Shown here: piece after piece, positions 1 through 8,847 of the stretch
Layout of the letters: every line of letters begins with the position of its first letter
Position numbering within the stretch: position 1 is the first letter of the stretch
Assembly: GCA_012514645.1 (NCBI GenBank)
Contig: JAAYZW010000022.1
Coordinates: forward strand, 1 to 38,279
Origin: Chloroflexota bacterium
Lineage (GTDB): Bacteria > Chloroflexota > Anaerolineae > Anaerolineales > Anaerolineaceae
Direction: 5' to 3'
DNA: 38,279 bases
Notes under the pieces: model-generated
What the model was told of the DNA's origin: nothing
The model's input: the letters and a program-made list of their open reading frames with translations, nothing else
Databases searched by the model: none
Made by a program: the position numbers and the translations under genes

Positions 1-42
1 AGTTTGTGGCATAATTGGAGCGATTCATCAAATTGGAGCATT

Positions 43-1584
43 ATGAAAAAATTAAGCAGACTTACCAGGGTTTCTCTTTTATTGGCGGTGTTATTCGGGA
101 TTGACAAGGTGCTTGGCATCGCCAGGCAGATGATCATTTCCCGCCAATTTGGGCTTTCGGCAGAGCTGGATGTTTTTAACGCAGCCAACAACCTGCCTGA
201 CATGCTTTTCATGCTTATCTCGGGCGGAGCGCTGGCAATTGCTTTCATCCCTGTTTTAAGCGAAGTGCTGACCAAGAAAGGACAGGACAAAGCCTGGGCA
301 TTGTTTTCGAACATTCTAAACATTGCTTTCATCGTTACCGCGATCGCGGCAATTGTGGTTGCAATTTTTGCCAGACCACTGATAACAAATGAGCTCGGTA
401 TCGCGCCCGGTTTTACCGATGCCCAAACTGACGCGACGGTGCGACTTCTGCGGTTGAATTTGATTTCAACACTAATCTTTTCGTTGAGTGGGTTGGTGAT
501 GGCTGGTTTGCAGGCGAACCAGCATTTCCTGCTGCCCGCATTGGCGCCGGTGCTTTACGATCTCGGTCAGATTTTCGGTGCACTCTTTTTGGCGCCAACG
601 GAAGGCTACCAAATTGGTGGAATCACTTTGCCAGCAGCCGGGCTGGGAATTGACGGGCTGGTATACGGTGTGATCATTGGCGCTGCGCTGCATTTGCTGA
701 TCCAAATACCTGGCTTGGTCAAATACCACTTCAAGTGGAGTCCAAAAATCGACCTACGCGACCCGGAAACCCGGAAGGTCTTACGGTTGATGGCACCCCG
801 CTTGGTCAGCATGTTTTGCGTTCAAATGATCTTTTTGGCACAAGATAATTTCGCCTCGCGGCTGGAGATCGGCTCGGTGTCGGCGCTAACATACGGCTGG
901 TGGATAATGCAGGTGCCGCAGACTTTGCTGGGCACCTCGATCGCGACGGCGATATTACCGACTCTCTCGGAATTTTTTGTTGACGAAAAGTTTTTCGAAT
1001 TCAAAGAAAAAATCGAGCGGGCAGTACAGGTGATGCTGGGGTTGACCATCCCTGTGGCGATTATCGCCGGCGTGGTGCTGCAACCAGCGATCCAGGTATT
1101 TTTAGGACTGGAACCGGTGGAAACTGCCCGGGTTGTTGAGGTTTCGAGGATTTTCCTAATCGGGATTGTCGGACATTCTGTGGTGGAATTATTTGTTCGT
1201 AGTTTTTACGCAATGCAGAAACCAAAATATCCGCTCATTGGCGCTGTGTCTACACTGATTTTGTTTATCATCTTTAGTCTCATTTTGTCCCCGATTTTCC
1301 AGGTAAGCGGAATCGCAGCGGCAAATACGTTGTCCTATTCGCTTCAGGCGGTGCTTTTATTAGTTTTACTTACACCATATCTGGTATCAAAACTAAAACT
1401 CACCAAATCGCTTGTTCGGGGAATTCTGGGGGCGGTTATTGGCGGAGCGGTTGCCTACGCGGTATTGACCTTTGCGCCGGTAATTTCAGGCTCGCTGATC
1501 GGCGCGGCGGCTGGCGGCGTATTTGGTCTGGTAGTCGCGGCGGTGATCATCCGCCCGGAATTGGTGCAGTTGAGACAATTGTAA
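43..1584 (+). CDS. murJ: Lipid II flippase MurJ (MviN family)
   Basis: Integral membrane protein of 513 residues that by family moves lipid II across the cytoplasmic membrane for peptidoglycan synthesis. It is hydrophobic throughout, consistent with about 14 transmembrane segments. The N-terminus carries the MviN signature: LGIARQMIISRQFG, then AELDVFNAANNLPD, then SGGALAIAFIPVLSE. The start at 43 is chosen because GGAG lies 4 bases upstream and MKKLSRL matches the usual start of the family; an upstream TTG at 4 is open but adds an unconvincing Trp/Ser-rich leader. The length is normal for the family. It converges on rimO, separated by 95 bases that hold a hairpin-forming repeat. Confidence 0.93.
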   Translation: MKKLSRLTRVSLLLAVLFGIDKVLGIARQMIISRQFGLSAELDVFNAANNLPDMLFMLISGGALAIAFIPVLSEVLTKKGQDKAWALFSNILNIAFIVTAIAAIVVAIFARPLITNELGIAPGFTDAQTDATVRLLRLNLISTLIFSLSGLVMAGLQANQHFLLPALAPVLYDLGQIFGALFLAPTEGYQIGGITLPAAGLGIDGLVYGVIIGAALHLLIQIPGLVKYHFKWSPKIDLRDPETRKVLRLMAPRLVSMFCVQMIFLAQDNFASRLEIGSVSALTYGWWIMQVPQTLLGTSIATAILPTLSEFFVDEKFFEFKEKIERAVQVMLGLTIPVAIIAGVVLQPAIQVFLGLEPVETARVVEVSRIFLIGIVGHSVVELFVRSFYAMQKPKYPLIGAVSTLILFIIFSLILSPIFQVSGIAAANTLSYSLQAVLLLVLLTPYLVSKLKLTKSLVRGILGAVIGGAVAYAVLTFAPVISGSLIGAAAGGVFGLVVAAVIIRPELVQLRQL

Positions 1585-1605
1585 ACATTCACATGTGTTA
1601 TCAAA

Positions 1606-1655
1606 CTGAGGAACGAAGGGTCTTGTTAGAACCAGGTTAAGATCCTTCGAATTGC
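1606..1655. repeat. Dispersed intergenic repeat, copy 1 (hairpin between convergent genes)
   Basis: An imperfect inverted repeat, CGAAGGGTCTT (1614-1624) and AAGATCCTTCG (1639-1649), has one G-T mismatch and a 14-base loop, and is followed by CTCAGGATG. The right half (AGATCCTTCG..CTCAGGATG) matches copies at 5233-5259 and, reversed, at 23491-23516. It sits between the convergent ends of murJ and rimO and might act as a bidirectional transcription stop, though there is no T-run. Confidence 0.55.
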
Positions 1656-1679
1656 TCAGGATGCGTACAATAAACGCGC

Positions 1680-3002
1680 TCAAACCTGGCTTCCGAAGAG
1701 GTCGTACGGACCAACGCCTTCGATTTCGACCTCAACCATCTCGCCGACTTCGGCAATTCCATTGGCAACGACGAGACCATCGATCTCGGGCGCGTCGCGG
1801 TACGAGCGACCAATCAGCACTTCCTGCTCTTCGTCCACTCCCTCAATCAGGACATTGAGGGTTGTGCCGATCAGAGCTTGTTTCTTCTCGAACGCCAGTC
1901 GTGACTGGAGCTCCATCACCTTCTCCCGCCGGGTTTCTTTTACTTCCTGGCTGGTTGGGTCACCGAGACTCTCGGCAAACGTGCCAACTTCGGGCGAGTA
2001 AGTGAAAACGCCAATATGGTCGAAGCCGAGCTCTCCAACAAAATCGTAAAGCTGCTGGAAGTGATTTTCCGTCTCAGTGGGGAAGCCAACGATGAAGGTC
2101 GTGCGCACAACCAGGTTCGGAATACGGTCGCGCATGGTTTGGATCGTGCGGCGAACCGATTCGATGTCCGATGGGCGGCGCATGCTCTTCAAAACTTCCG
2201 GGCTGGCGTGTTGCAAAGGGATATCAAGATATGGCAGCAACTGCTCCGTGTTTGCCATCAGCTCGATCAGGTTTTCGGTGATCATGCCGGGGTAGGTGTA
2301 AAGAAGACGCACCCAGGGCACCGCCGGTATTTGCGGCAGCATTCGCGCTAATAGATTTGCCAATCCATCCGACTCGCCACGATCCGCGCCATAAGCGGTT
2401 ACATCCTGGGCGATCAGGTTAATCTCACTGACGCCGACATCCTGCAAAAAGTGGGCGTCAAGAAGAATATCATCGACATCACGGCTGACCAGGCTGCCTT
2501 TGATGCCCGGAATCGCACAAAAAGCACAGGAGCGGTGGCAGCCATCGGCAACCTTGAGATAACTGCTGCCCCCCTGAATGGCGGTGTATGAGGCACCCGG
2601 GGCATACTGAAGGACGGGATAATCGTGGTAGCGGCTAACCTTGCCTTCAACACCCAGTTCACGCAAGAGCGGGATGATATCCTCCAACCGGCGGGTGCCG
2701 ATCAGTCCATCAATACCGGGGTGCTCTTTGATGAGGTCGTCACGCCAGCGTTCAGCAAGGCAGCCGGTGACGATCAGCTTTTGGTTAGAAGCTTTCAAGC
2801 CAGCAAATTCCCGGATGGCTTCCTGCGATTCCTGGCGGGCATCGTGAATGAAACCACAGGTGTTGATGAGCACAAATTCAGCGTCCTCGGGAGATTCGGT
2901 GTAGGTCAGGTTTTCAGCTTCGAGCAATTGAGCCAATACATTCGAATCGACCAGATTTTTGGCACAGCCCAGGCTGACCAGGTGGAAGGTGTTCTTTTTC
3001 AT
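1680..3002 (-). CDS. rimO: Ribosomal protein uS12 methylthiotransferase RimO
   Basis: Radical SAM enzyme of 440 residues that methylthiolates an aspartate of ribosomal protein S12. The N-terminal UPF0004 domain supplies three cluster cysteines (C13 in LGCAKN, C49 in NTCGF, C81 in TGCLAERW). The radical SAM triad CxxxCxxC is C155, C159 and C162 (CHRSCAFCAIPGIKG), and a TRAM domain occupies about the last 65 residues. The SLGCAKNLVDS start and GSLVSR context separate RimO from MiaB. AGGA lies 6 bases before the ATG. It starts 7 bases after the rodZ-like gene and is probably co-transcribed with it. Confidence 0.94.
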   Translation of the reverse strand: MKKNTFHLVSLGCAKNLVDSNVLAQLLEAENLTYTESPEDAEFVLINTCGFIHDARQESQEAIREFAGLKASNQKLIVTGCLAERWRDDLIKEHPGIDGLIGTRRLEDIIPLLRELGVEGKVSRYHDYPVLQYAPGASYTAIQGGSSYLKVADGCHRSCAFCAIPGIKGSLVSRDVDDILLDAHFLQDVGVSEINLIAQDVTAYGADRGESDGLANLLARMLPQIPAVPWVRLLYTYPGMITENLIELMANTEQLLPYLDIPLQHASPEVLKSMRRPSDIESVRRTIQTMRDRIPNLVVRTTFIVGFPTETENHFQQLYDFVGELGFDHIGVFTYSPEVGTFAESLGDPTSQEVKETRREKVMELQSRLAFEKKQALIGTTLNVLIEGVDEEQEVLIGRSYRDAPEIDGLVVANGIAEVGEMVEVEIEGVGPYDLFGSQV

Positions 3003-3009
3003 ATTTTTC

Positions 3010-4284
3010 CTAAGGGTTTTCCGGCAGATCGATCAGCGATAATTGCTGCATGCCATCTGCTGTGAAAAGCAGGCGGGCGGCGGTGCCGATGACTTCAGTG
3101 ATTGGGTCGATGGTCTGTCGATTAAATATGATTTCTATGGCGGCGATGTTGCCGGTTTCCAGCGTGATCGCGTCTTCACCGGTATAGGTGAGCACATTGC
3201 CGGCTACTTGTCGACCCTGGAAGAGGGTATCGCCGTCGGAGGTCACCTTTAACCAAACATTTTGGCGGATCAGCAAAACGATTTCGAGATTCGATTCGAT
3301 CTCCGAGGCAGTGTAGAAGGGGGTCATGGTTGGGATCAATTGTGGTGTTTCTTCTACAATCACTTCTGCGATTTCGGTCGCTTGCGGAGTGGCTTCAGAA
3401 AGTAAAACTTCGGCAACCGCCGGGAGAGTGCCAGTGGCTTCCTGCTCGTTATCCGAAAAAGTCATCCGCGAGATACCCCAGATCAGAAAACCGACAATTC
3501 CGAGAATCATCAGGGTGCCAAAAAACAAATCCAGCGTAAAAAAACGTTTTAGATTGACCAGGAAAGGCGGCAAAACCTTGAAAGGCTGCGGAAGCTTCAG
3601 ACGGGTGCCGCTTTTTTCGAGCCTGCGTTTTTGGACGGCATCCGCATAGCGGATCATTATGGCAGCGACATCAAGATTAAGAAAACGCGCGTAAGCTTGC
3701 AGCAAGCCTTTGAACTGCATCGGGTTGATGAAAGCGTCCAGATCGCCGCGTTCGAGGTTGCGCAACTGATCTTTCGGTATGTGTGTTTCTTCTTCGATCA
3801 CAACCCAGGTGATGTTGAGGTAGCGCCTTCGTGCCGAGAGCTCTCGCCCAATCGCGATCAGGTCTTCCTGTGATTCTGAGGTGGTATCTTCCGGCAGTTC
3901 GCTTTTCGGAGATGCCGCGACTGACTCTGGTTTTGGGGCAGGTTTAGGCTTGGGAAGAACCTCAGGTTTGGGTTCCTCCGAATCAGGTTCTTTTTTCTTT
4001 AGCAGTAATTGGATTGGCTTACGGAGCTTACTTTTTTCGAGTGGTTCCGGCGTGACTGGCTCTTCTTCAACCAGCTCAGATTCTGGCTCTGCCGCTAACC
4101 CAAGAAATTCAGCATAGAGCCGCAAAAAACCGCGGGTTTGGGTGGTTGAACTGAGTTCCGAGTATTCCTCGTCCTCGAGATCCTGCAGAATCGAGAGGCG
4201 AATACGCGTGACAGAAGCCACCTGTTCGAGCGGAATATTGCGCTCTTCGCGGATTTTCTTAAGTTGAGACCCTGAATATGCCAT
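3010..4284 (-). CDS. rodZ: RodZ-like membrane protein with two HTH domains
   Basis: A 424-residue bitopic protein. Residues 5-63 form a RodZ-type helix-turn-helix (GSQLKKIREERNIPLEQVAS) and residues 143-222 form a second related HTH (GRELSARRRYLNITW..). A Lys/Pro/Glu-rich linker (70-140) joins them. A basic stretch and one transmembrane segment (about 253-275) follow, then a Thr/Glu-rich spacer and a C-terminal DUF4115-like domain (about 333-412, NVWLKVTSDG). In the family, RodZ links MreB to the wall-synthesis machinery. The start at 4284 gives MAYSGSQL; an upstream ATG at 4317 lies inside the rplI terminator and was rejected. The duplicated HTH is unusual, since classic RodZ has one. No mreBCD genes are in view. 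Confidence 0.78.
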   Translation of the reverse strand: MAYSGSQLKKIREERNIPLEQVASVTRIRLSILQDLEDEEYSELSSTTQTRGFLRLYAEFLGLAAEPESELVEEEPVTPEPLEKSKLRKPIQLLLKKKEPDSEEPKPEVLPKPKPAPKPESVAASPKSELPEDTTSESQEDLIAIGRELSARRRYLNITWVVIEEETHIPKDQLRNLERGDLDAFINPMQFKGLLQAYARFLNLDVAAIMIRYADAVQKRRLEKSGTRLKLPQPFKVLPPFLVNLKRFFTLDLFFGTLMILGIVGFLIWGISRMTFSDNEQEATGTLPAVAEVLLSEATPQATEIAEVIVEETPQLIPTMTPFYTASEIESNLEIVLLIRQNVWLKVTSDGDTLFQGRQVAGNVLTYTGEDAITLETGNIAAIEIIFNRQTIDPITEVIGTAARLLFTADGMQQLSLIDLPENP

Positions 4285-4299
4285 GCTGCTGATTCTAAC

Positions 4300-4334
4300 A
4301 AAAAAACAGCCTGCCAAATTAATTCAGCAGGCTG
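4300..4334 (-). terminator. Rho-independent terminator of rplI
   Basis: Read on the minus strand, an 8-bp stem (GCAGGCTG complement at 4327-4334 with CAGCCTGC at 4307-4314), a 12-base loop and a run of seven Ts (As at 4300-4306 on the plus strand) follow the rplI stop by about 22 bases. It lies directly upstream of the rodZ-like start, so rodZ-rimO need read-through or a promoter of their own. Confidence 0.85.
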
Positions 4335-4356
4335 CTACCCTTTTTCATCGACAATT

Positions 4357-4896
4357 TTATTCTTCGGTCTCTTCAACTGATTCGAATTTGGATTCTTCGA
4401 CGATCTCTTCGATTTCCACAATCACTTCTTCGACTTGAGCGACAAAGACTTCGCCTTCACGATGAACGACGACGCGAATCTCGGGGACCAGGTCGAGTGT
4501 CAGGCTGACGGGGATGAAGTATTCGCCAACTCTGCGGATCGGTTCGGTGACCAGTTGGTGTCGATCCAGCTCAATGCCTTTTTCAGCTTTGATGCGATCG
4601 ATCATGTTTTGGGCAGAGACGGAGCCGTAGAGCTTACCGGTTTCGCCAGCTTTGACCGGGAAGAAGAGTTCAAGCTTTTCGAGCACATCTGCAACGCTTT
4701 TCAACTCTTCGTTGAGAGCAGCGCGGCGTTCGGTGGCTTTTTGGGCGATTGCTTCAGCGACTTTGTGGGAATTTTCGGTGGCGGGAATTGCGAGTCCCTG
4801 GGGGATCAGGTAGTTTCGTCCGAAACCGTTGGCGACTTTCTTAATATCGCCGGCACGACCTAATTTGTAAACATCTTTGATGAGTAGTACTTTCAT
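4357..4896 (-). CDS. rplI: 50S ribosomal protein bL9
   Basis: Large-subunit ribosomal protein L9 of 179 residues. The N-terminal domain MKVLLIKDVYKLGRAGDIKK with RNYLIPQGLA is diagnostic for the family; a long helix and the C-terminal rRNA-binding domain follow. The ATG at 4896 is preceded by AAGGG; an in-frame upstream start at 4947 was rejected because it displaces the canonical N-terminus. The protein is about 30 residues longer than typical L9 because of a very acidic tail (VEEVIVEIEEIVEE.. to the end). The usual rpsF-ssb-rpsR neighbours are absent. Confidence 0.95.
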   Translation of the reverse strand: MKVLLIKDVYKLGRAGDIKKVANGFGRNYLIPQGLAIPATENSHKVAEAIAQKATERRAALNEELKSVADVLEKLELFFPVKAGETGKLYGSVSAQNMIDRIKAEKGIELDRHQLVTEPIRRVGEYFIPVSLTLDLVPEIRVVVHREGEVFVAQVEEVIVEIEEIVEESKFESVEETEE

Positions 4897-5232
4897 TTCT
4901 AGCCCTTTCTGTGCTAAGTTTTTTCTGTTGGATGAAGGGTACAACATCCAAGCCGGTCAATATTACCACAAATTTGGCTTTGCGAGAGGATTTTTGGTTT
5001 TTACATTAGCAATTCTAAGTTCTGAAGTTTTAATGTCTAAAACACATAATGCAGGGTTAATCGAACTCTGAAGTTGAGTCTACTACGAAGCTATAGCAAC
5101 AATGGCAGGGGTGGGTTCAGAACGTGAGCAAAGAAGAATTTCTTAATCTGTCAAACCCACCTCCGTTGAAATCACGGTTAATTTCCGGTTTTAATCGCAG
5201 CAACAGAGATGAATGGTATTGGAAGAAGGGTT

Positions 5233-5259
5233 GGATCCTTCGTTTCACTCAGGATGACA
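5233..5259. repeat. Dispersed intergenic repeat, copy 2
   Basis: GGATCCTTCGTTTCACTCAG followed by GATGACA matches the copy at 1641-1655 and the reverse complement of 23491-23516. It is followed by a second partial unit (CATACTGAATGACAGATTCT). It lies wholly in intergenic DNA. Confidence 0.6.
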
Positions 5260-5334
5260 AATTTCATACTGAATGACAGATTCTATACCTTCGCGGACTG
5301 GTGGCAGTCATGGGCACTTGAAACGGGTTTATTT

Positions 5335-5365
5335 TTCACCGGTTGTAAACGCTATCAGGTATACT
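5335..5365 (+). promoter_or_regulatory. Possible promoter of the methylmalonyl-CoA/F420/Mo operon
   Basis: A -10-like TATACT (5360-5365) is preceded at a long 19-base spacing by TTCACC (5335-5340). It lies 38 bases before the mutase start. The -10 element is good and the -35 is weak. Confidence 0.35.
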
Positions 5366-5402
5366 TAGCTTGGTAACCAATAACCGATTTTCGAGGAGAG
5401 GT

Positions 5403-7058
5403 ATGACAGACCAGACACAATTTGAAAACTGGCAGGAGACAGTCTACGATCCTGCCATCAAGCGGTTCCCTGAACGAAAAGAACAATTTAAATCATCGTC
5501 CAACATCACAATCCCTGCGGTTGTGCCCCCAGATCAGATCAACCCCAACTTGTCGGAAGAGCTCGGGCTGCCCGGTTGTTTCCCCTACACGCGCGGTGTT
5601 CAACCGACCATGTATCGCGGGCGACTGTGGACCATGCGCCAATATGCCGGCTTTTCCAGCGCCGAAGAATCGAACAAACGCTACCGTTTCCTGCTGGAAC
5701 AAGGGCAGACTGGATTGAGCGTCGCTTTTGATCTGCCTACGCAAATTGGATATGATGCCGATGATCCGATCGCGTTGGGTGAGGTTGGCAAGGTGGGAGT
5801 TTCGATTTCCTCAATCGAAGACATGGAAACCCTTTTCAAGGATATTCCGCTTGACAAGGTCTCAACAAGCATGACCATCAACGCACCAGCGGCTGTCTTG
5901 CTGGCGATGTACATTGCCGTCGCGAAAAAACAAGGCGTACCCTCAACAGCGCTGCGAGGCACGATTCAGAACGACATCCTCAAAGAATATATTGCTCGTG
6001 GGACCTACATTTACCCACCCAAGAGCAGCATGCGCCTGATTACGGACATTTTCCAATATTGCAAACAGGAAGTGCCGAACTGGAACACAATCAGCATTTC
6101 TGGTTATCACATTCGTGAAGCCGGCTCGACTGCTGCCCAGGAAGTGGCGTTTACATTGGCAAACGCGATCGCTTATATTGAAGCAGCGATTAATGCCGGC
6201 ATGGACGTGGATGAATTTGCCGATCAACTGTCATTCTTCTTCAATTCTCATAACAACTTCCTGGAAGAAGTTGCCAAGTTCCGGGCAGCACGCAGATTGT
6301 ACGCCAAAATTATTCGCGAGCGGTTTGCCGCAAAGAACACTAAATCTGAAAGATTGCGTTTTCACACTCAGACTGCTGGTTCTACCCTAACTGCACAGCA
6401 ACCCGAAAACAACGTTGTTAGGGTTACTCTGCAAGCCCTGGCAGCGGTTTTGGGCGGCACGCAATCGCTGCACACCAACAGCATGGACGAAGCGCTGTGG
6501 CTGCCAACTGAGAAATCAGTTCAGGTGGCGCTGCGCACGCAGCAAATAATCGGGTACGAATCGGGTGTGGCTGATTCGGTTGACCCATTGGCAGGTTCTT
6601 TCATGGTTGAGTACCTTACAGACCAAATTGAGCAGCAGGCGGCTGAATATATTGAGAAAATTGACGCGGTTGGCGGAGCGCTGGCGGCGATTGAACAAGG
6701 TTACATTCAAAATGAAATCCAAGAAGCAGCCTTTCAGGCACAGCGCGCCTTGGAAAACAAGGAAGAAATCGTCGTGGGCGTTAACAAATTCCAGGTGAAA
6801 GAAAACATCACCCTGGAATCGCTCAAGATTGATCCGAAAATCGAGCAAGACCAGCACGAACGCCTGGCAGCCTTGCGAGCGTCACGTGACCCGCAGATGG
6901 TGGAGAGTCTTTTGGATCAACTTGAGGCAACAGCCAACAGCGCCGCCAATATGATGCCGATAATCGTGGAATGTGTTGAAAACAAACTCACGCTGGGTGA
7001 GATCTGCAATCGTTTGCGAAAAGTTTGGGGTGAATACACTGCCCCAAATTACATCTAA
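5403..7058 (+). CDS. Methylmalonyl-CoA mutase, large (catalytic) subunit
   Basis: A 551-residue substrate-binding TIM-barrel subunit of a B12-dependent acyl-CoA mutase, interconverting methylmalonyl-CoA and succinyl-CoA. Key residues agree with methylmalonyl rather than isobutyryl specificity: Tyr81 in RQYAGF and Arg199 in [10 protein letters not shown] match Tyr89/Arg207 of the Propionibacterium enzyme (IcmA has Phe/Gln), and His236 in SGYHIREAG matches its His244. The equal offset of 8 supports the alignment. The B12-binding domain (DxHxxG) is missing, so this is the split type whose small subunit is encoded elsewhere. The ATG at 5403 follows GAGGAGAG; an in-frame TTG at 5370 is less likely. 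First gene of the long operon, with mce starting 9 bases later. Confidence 0.92.
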   Translation: MTDQTQFENWQETVYDPAIKRFPERKEQFKSSSNITIPAVVPPDQINPNLSEELGLPGCFPYTRGVQPTMYRGRLWTMRQYAGFSSAEESNKRYRFLLEQGQTGLSVAFDLPTQIGYDADDPIALGEVGKVGVSISSIEDMETLFKDIPLDKVSTSMTINAPAAVLLAMYIAVAKKQGVPSTALRGTIQNDILKEYIARGTYIYPPKSSMRLITDIFQYCKQEVPNWNTISISGYHIREAGSTAAQEVAFTLANAIAYIEAAINAGMDVDEFADQLSFFFNSHNNFLEEVAKFRAARRLYAKIIRERFAAKNTKSERLRFHTQTAGSTLTAQQPENNVVRVTLQALAAVLGGTQSLHTNSMDEALWLPTEKSVQVALRTQQIIGYESGVADSVDPLAGSFMVEYLTDQIEQQAAEYIEKIDAVGGALAAIEQGYIQNEIQEAAFQAQRALENKEEIVVGVNKFQVKENITLESLKIDPKIEQDQHERLAALRASRDPQMVESLLDQLEATANSAANMMPIIVECVENKLTLGEICNRLRKVWGEYTAPNYI

Positions 7059-7067
7059 AGGAGAAGA

Positions 7068-7475
7068 ATGGCAAGAATTAAGAAACTAAACCACGTCGCG
7101 ATCGTTGTGCGCGACATTGAAGAATCATTGAAATTCTGGGAAGACAGCCTGGGGTTGAAACTGGACCATATCGAAGTTGTGCCATCACAGCATTCCCGGG
7201 TGGCATTTTTTCCGATTGGAGACAGCGAAGTCGAATTGGTACAGCCCACCAGCACTGAAACAGGCTTGTATGCTTACCTCGAAAAACGCGGTGAAGGCAT
7301 GCATCACCTGTGCATGGAAGTTGACGATATTGATGCCAAGCTGGCTGATTTGAAGGAAAAGGGCGTTCGCCTGATCAACGAGACTGCTGAGGTATTGCCC
7401 GGAAGAAAAATGGCTTTTATTCACCCCAAAGCCGGCAACGGCGTTTTGATTGAACTCTACGAACTTACCGACTAA
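7068..7475 (+). CDS. mce: Methylmalonyl-CoA epimerase
   Basis: A 135-residue VOC/glyoxalase-fold enzyme that interconverts the (R) and (S) epimers of methylmalonyl-CoA, feeding the mutase. Two betaalphabetabetabeta modules are visible: LNHVAIVVRDIEESLKFW with a metal-ligand His, the central HHLCMEVDDIDA, and the final GVLIELYEL with a metal-ligand Glu. The ATG follows AAAGGAGAAGA, and the spacing from the mutase stop (9 bases) makes co-translation likely. The length and pairing with the mutase are standard. Confidence 0.93.
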   Translation: MARIKKLNHVAIVVRDIEESLKFWEDSLGLKLDHIEVVPSQHSRVAFFPIGDSEVELVQPTSTETGLYAYLEKRGEGMHHLCMEVDDIDAKLADLKEKGVRLINETAEVLPGRKMAFIHPKAGNGVLIELYELTD

Positions 7476-7497
7476 CAACCCCCACAAGGAGACCTGC

Positions 7498-8838
7498 ATG
7501 ATTATTCGCAATGGAACAATTATTACCTGGACAGAGCCTAACCAGCTTTTGGAAGGGCACGAGATCCTGGTTCAGGATTGCGCGATCGTATCGATCGAGC
7601 CGCAGGGAGTATTGACAAAAAGATATCCGGAAGAAGAAGTGCTGGACGCGCAGGGTCAGTTGATTATGCCCGGAAACATATGCGCGCATACGCATTTTTA
7701 CGGCGCTTTTTCGCGCGGTATGGCTATTCCGGGAGAGCCGGCTGAGAACTTCCAACAAATCCTTGAGAAACTCTGGTGGAAACTGGACAAAGCGCTGGAT
7801 GAGGAAGGTACGCGCTATTCTGCCTTGACCTTGCTGATTGACGCAATCAAATATGGCACAACTACGATTATCGATCACCACGCTTCGCCTAATTTCATTG
7901 ACGGATCGCTTGATGTAGTCTACGAAGCGGTCAGACAGTCAGGCTTGCGCTCGGCGTTGTGTTATGAAGTCACTGACCGGGATGGTCCTGAGCGTGCGCT
8001 GGCTGGAATCAATGAAAACAGCCGCTTCATCAGCAGGGTGGAAGCTGGTGAGATTGACCCGATGGTCAAAGCACACTTCGGGCTGCACGCCAGTTTGACG
8101 GTTTCTGCTGCGACACTGGCAAAGTGCGTTGAAGCAAACGGAAACCGGGTTGGTTTTCATGTCCATGCTGCTGAGGGCACGGTCGACCAGGAAGACTCCC
8201 TGGCGAAATATGGCAAGCGTGTGATTGAACGCTTCTGGGATGAGCACATTTTGAGCGACCGCAGCATTTTGGCACACGGTGTTCACGTTTCGGACGATGA
8301 GATCAGGCTGCTGGCGGAAAGCCAGAGCTGGCTAACCCACCAACCGCGGTCAAATATGAACAACGCGGTCGGGGTAGCCCCGGTGGAGAAGTTGCTGGAA
8401 AGCGGCGTCAACCTGTGTATGGGTAATGACGGATTTTCGAATGCCATGTGGCAGGAATGGTTCTTTGCTTATTTGCTGCAAAAGGACCATAAAGGTGATC
8501 CCAGAGCGATGAACGGATACGATGTGATCAAGATCGCAGTGGAAAACAATTCCAGGCTTGCTACTCAAATTTGGGATGGCATGCGCGTAGGTAAGATAGA
8601 ACCGGGCGCGGCGGCTGACATAATTTTTGTTGATTACCACGCAATTACACCGATGACTGCCGGTAATTTGCCCTGGCATATTTTGTTCGGTTTCCGTGAT
8701 GGCATGGTGACGATGACGATGGCAGGAGGAAAGGTGCTGATGAAAGACCGGCAGCTGCTCTTCCTGGATGAAGTTGAAATAGCAGCAAGATCACGCGAGG
8801 TTGCCGCCCAAAGCTGGGCGCGCGTTGCGGAAATGTAA
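7498..8838 (+). CDS. ssnA: SsnA-type aminohydrolase (amidohydrolase superfamily)
   Basis: A 446-residue cytosolic metal-dependent hydrolase. The metal-site motifs of the chlorohydrolase/deaminase group are present: H64 and H66 (CAHTHFYG), H221/H223 (GFHVHAAEG), H260 (LAHGVHVS) and D311 (NDGFSN). The middle section (LWWKLDKALDEE, TTIIDHHASP, GLRSALCYEVTDRD) resembles E. coli SsnA, which is encoded with YgfK, YgfM and XdhD in molybdenum hydroxylase loci. The true substrate of SsnA is unknown; deamination or ring opening of an N-heterocycle is an inference. The ATG at 7498 follows AAGGAGACCTGC. Confidence 0.82.
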   Translation: MIIRNGTIITWTEPNQLLEGHEILVQDCAIVSIEPQGVLTKRYPEEEVLDAQGQLIMPGNICAHTHFYGAFSRGMAIPGEPAENFQQILEKLWWKLDKALDEEGTRYSALTLLIDAIKYGTTTIIDHHASPNFIDGSLDVVYEAVRQSGLRSALCYEVTDRDGPERALAGINENSRFISRVEAGEIDPMVKAHFGLHASLTVSAATLAKCVEANGNRVGFHVHAAEGTVDQEDSLAKYGKRVIERFWDEHILSDRSILAHGVHVSDDEIRLLAESQSWLTHQPRSNMNNAVGVAPVEKLLESGVNLCMGNDGFSNAMWQEWFFAYLLQKDHKGDPRAMNGYDVIKIAVENNSRLATQIWDGMRVGKIEPGAAADIIFVDYHAITPMTAGNLPWHILFGFRDGMVTMTMAGGKVLMKDRQLLFLDEVEIAARSREVAAQSWARVAEM

Positions 8839-8847
8839 AGGATTCAG

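Larger units (their letters stand above)
4897..5402. other. Intergenic region between divergent rplI and the F420/Mo operon
   Basis: No convincing gene is seen in these 506 bases. The region must hold the rplI promoter (minus) and the operon promoter (plus). An inverted repeat GGTGGGTT (5110-5117) and AACCCACC (5154-5161) encloses a 36-base loop. A dispersed repeat copy lies at 5233-5259. I looked for a cobalamin riboswitch ahead of the B12-dependent mutase and found no B12-box-like core. Confidence 0.6.

Noticed and set aside
4897-5402. Cobalamin riboswitch ahead of the B12-dependent mutase
   Set aside because: No B12 box or surrounding conserved core could be found in the leader; GGTGGCAGTC near 5300 is not enough.
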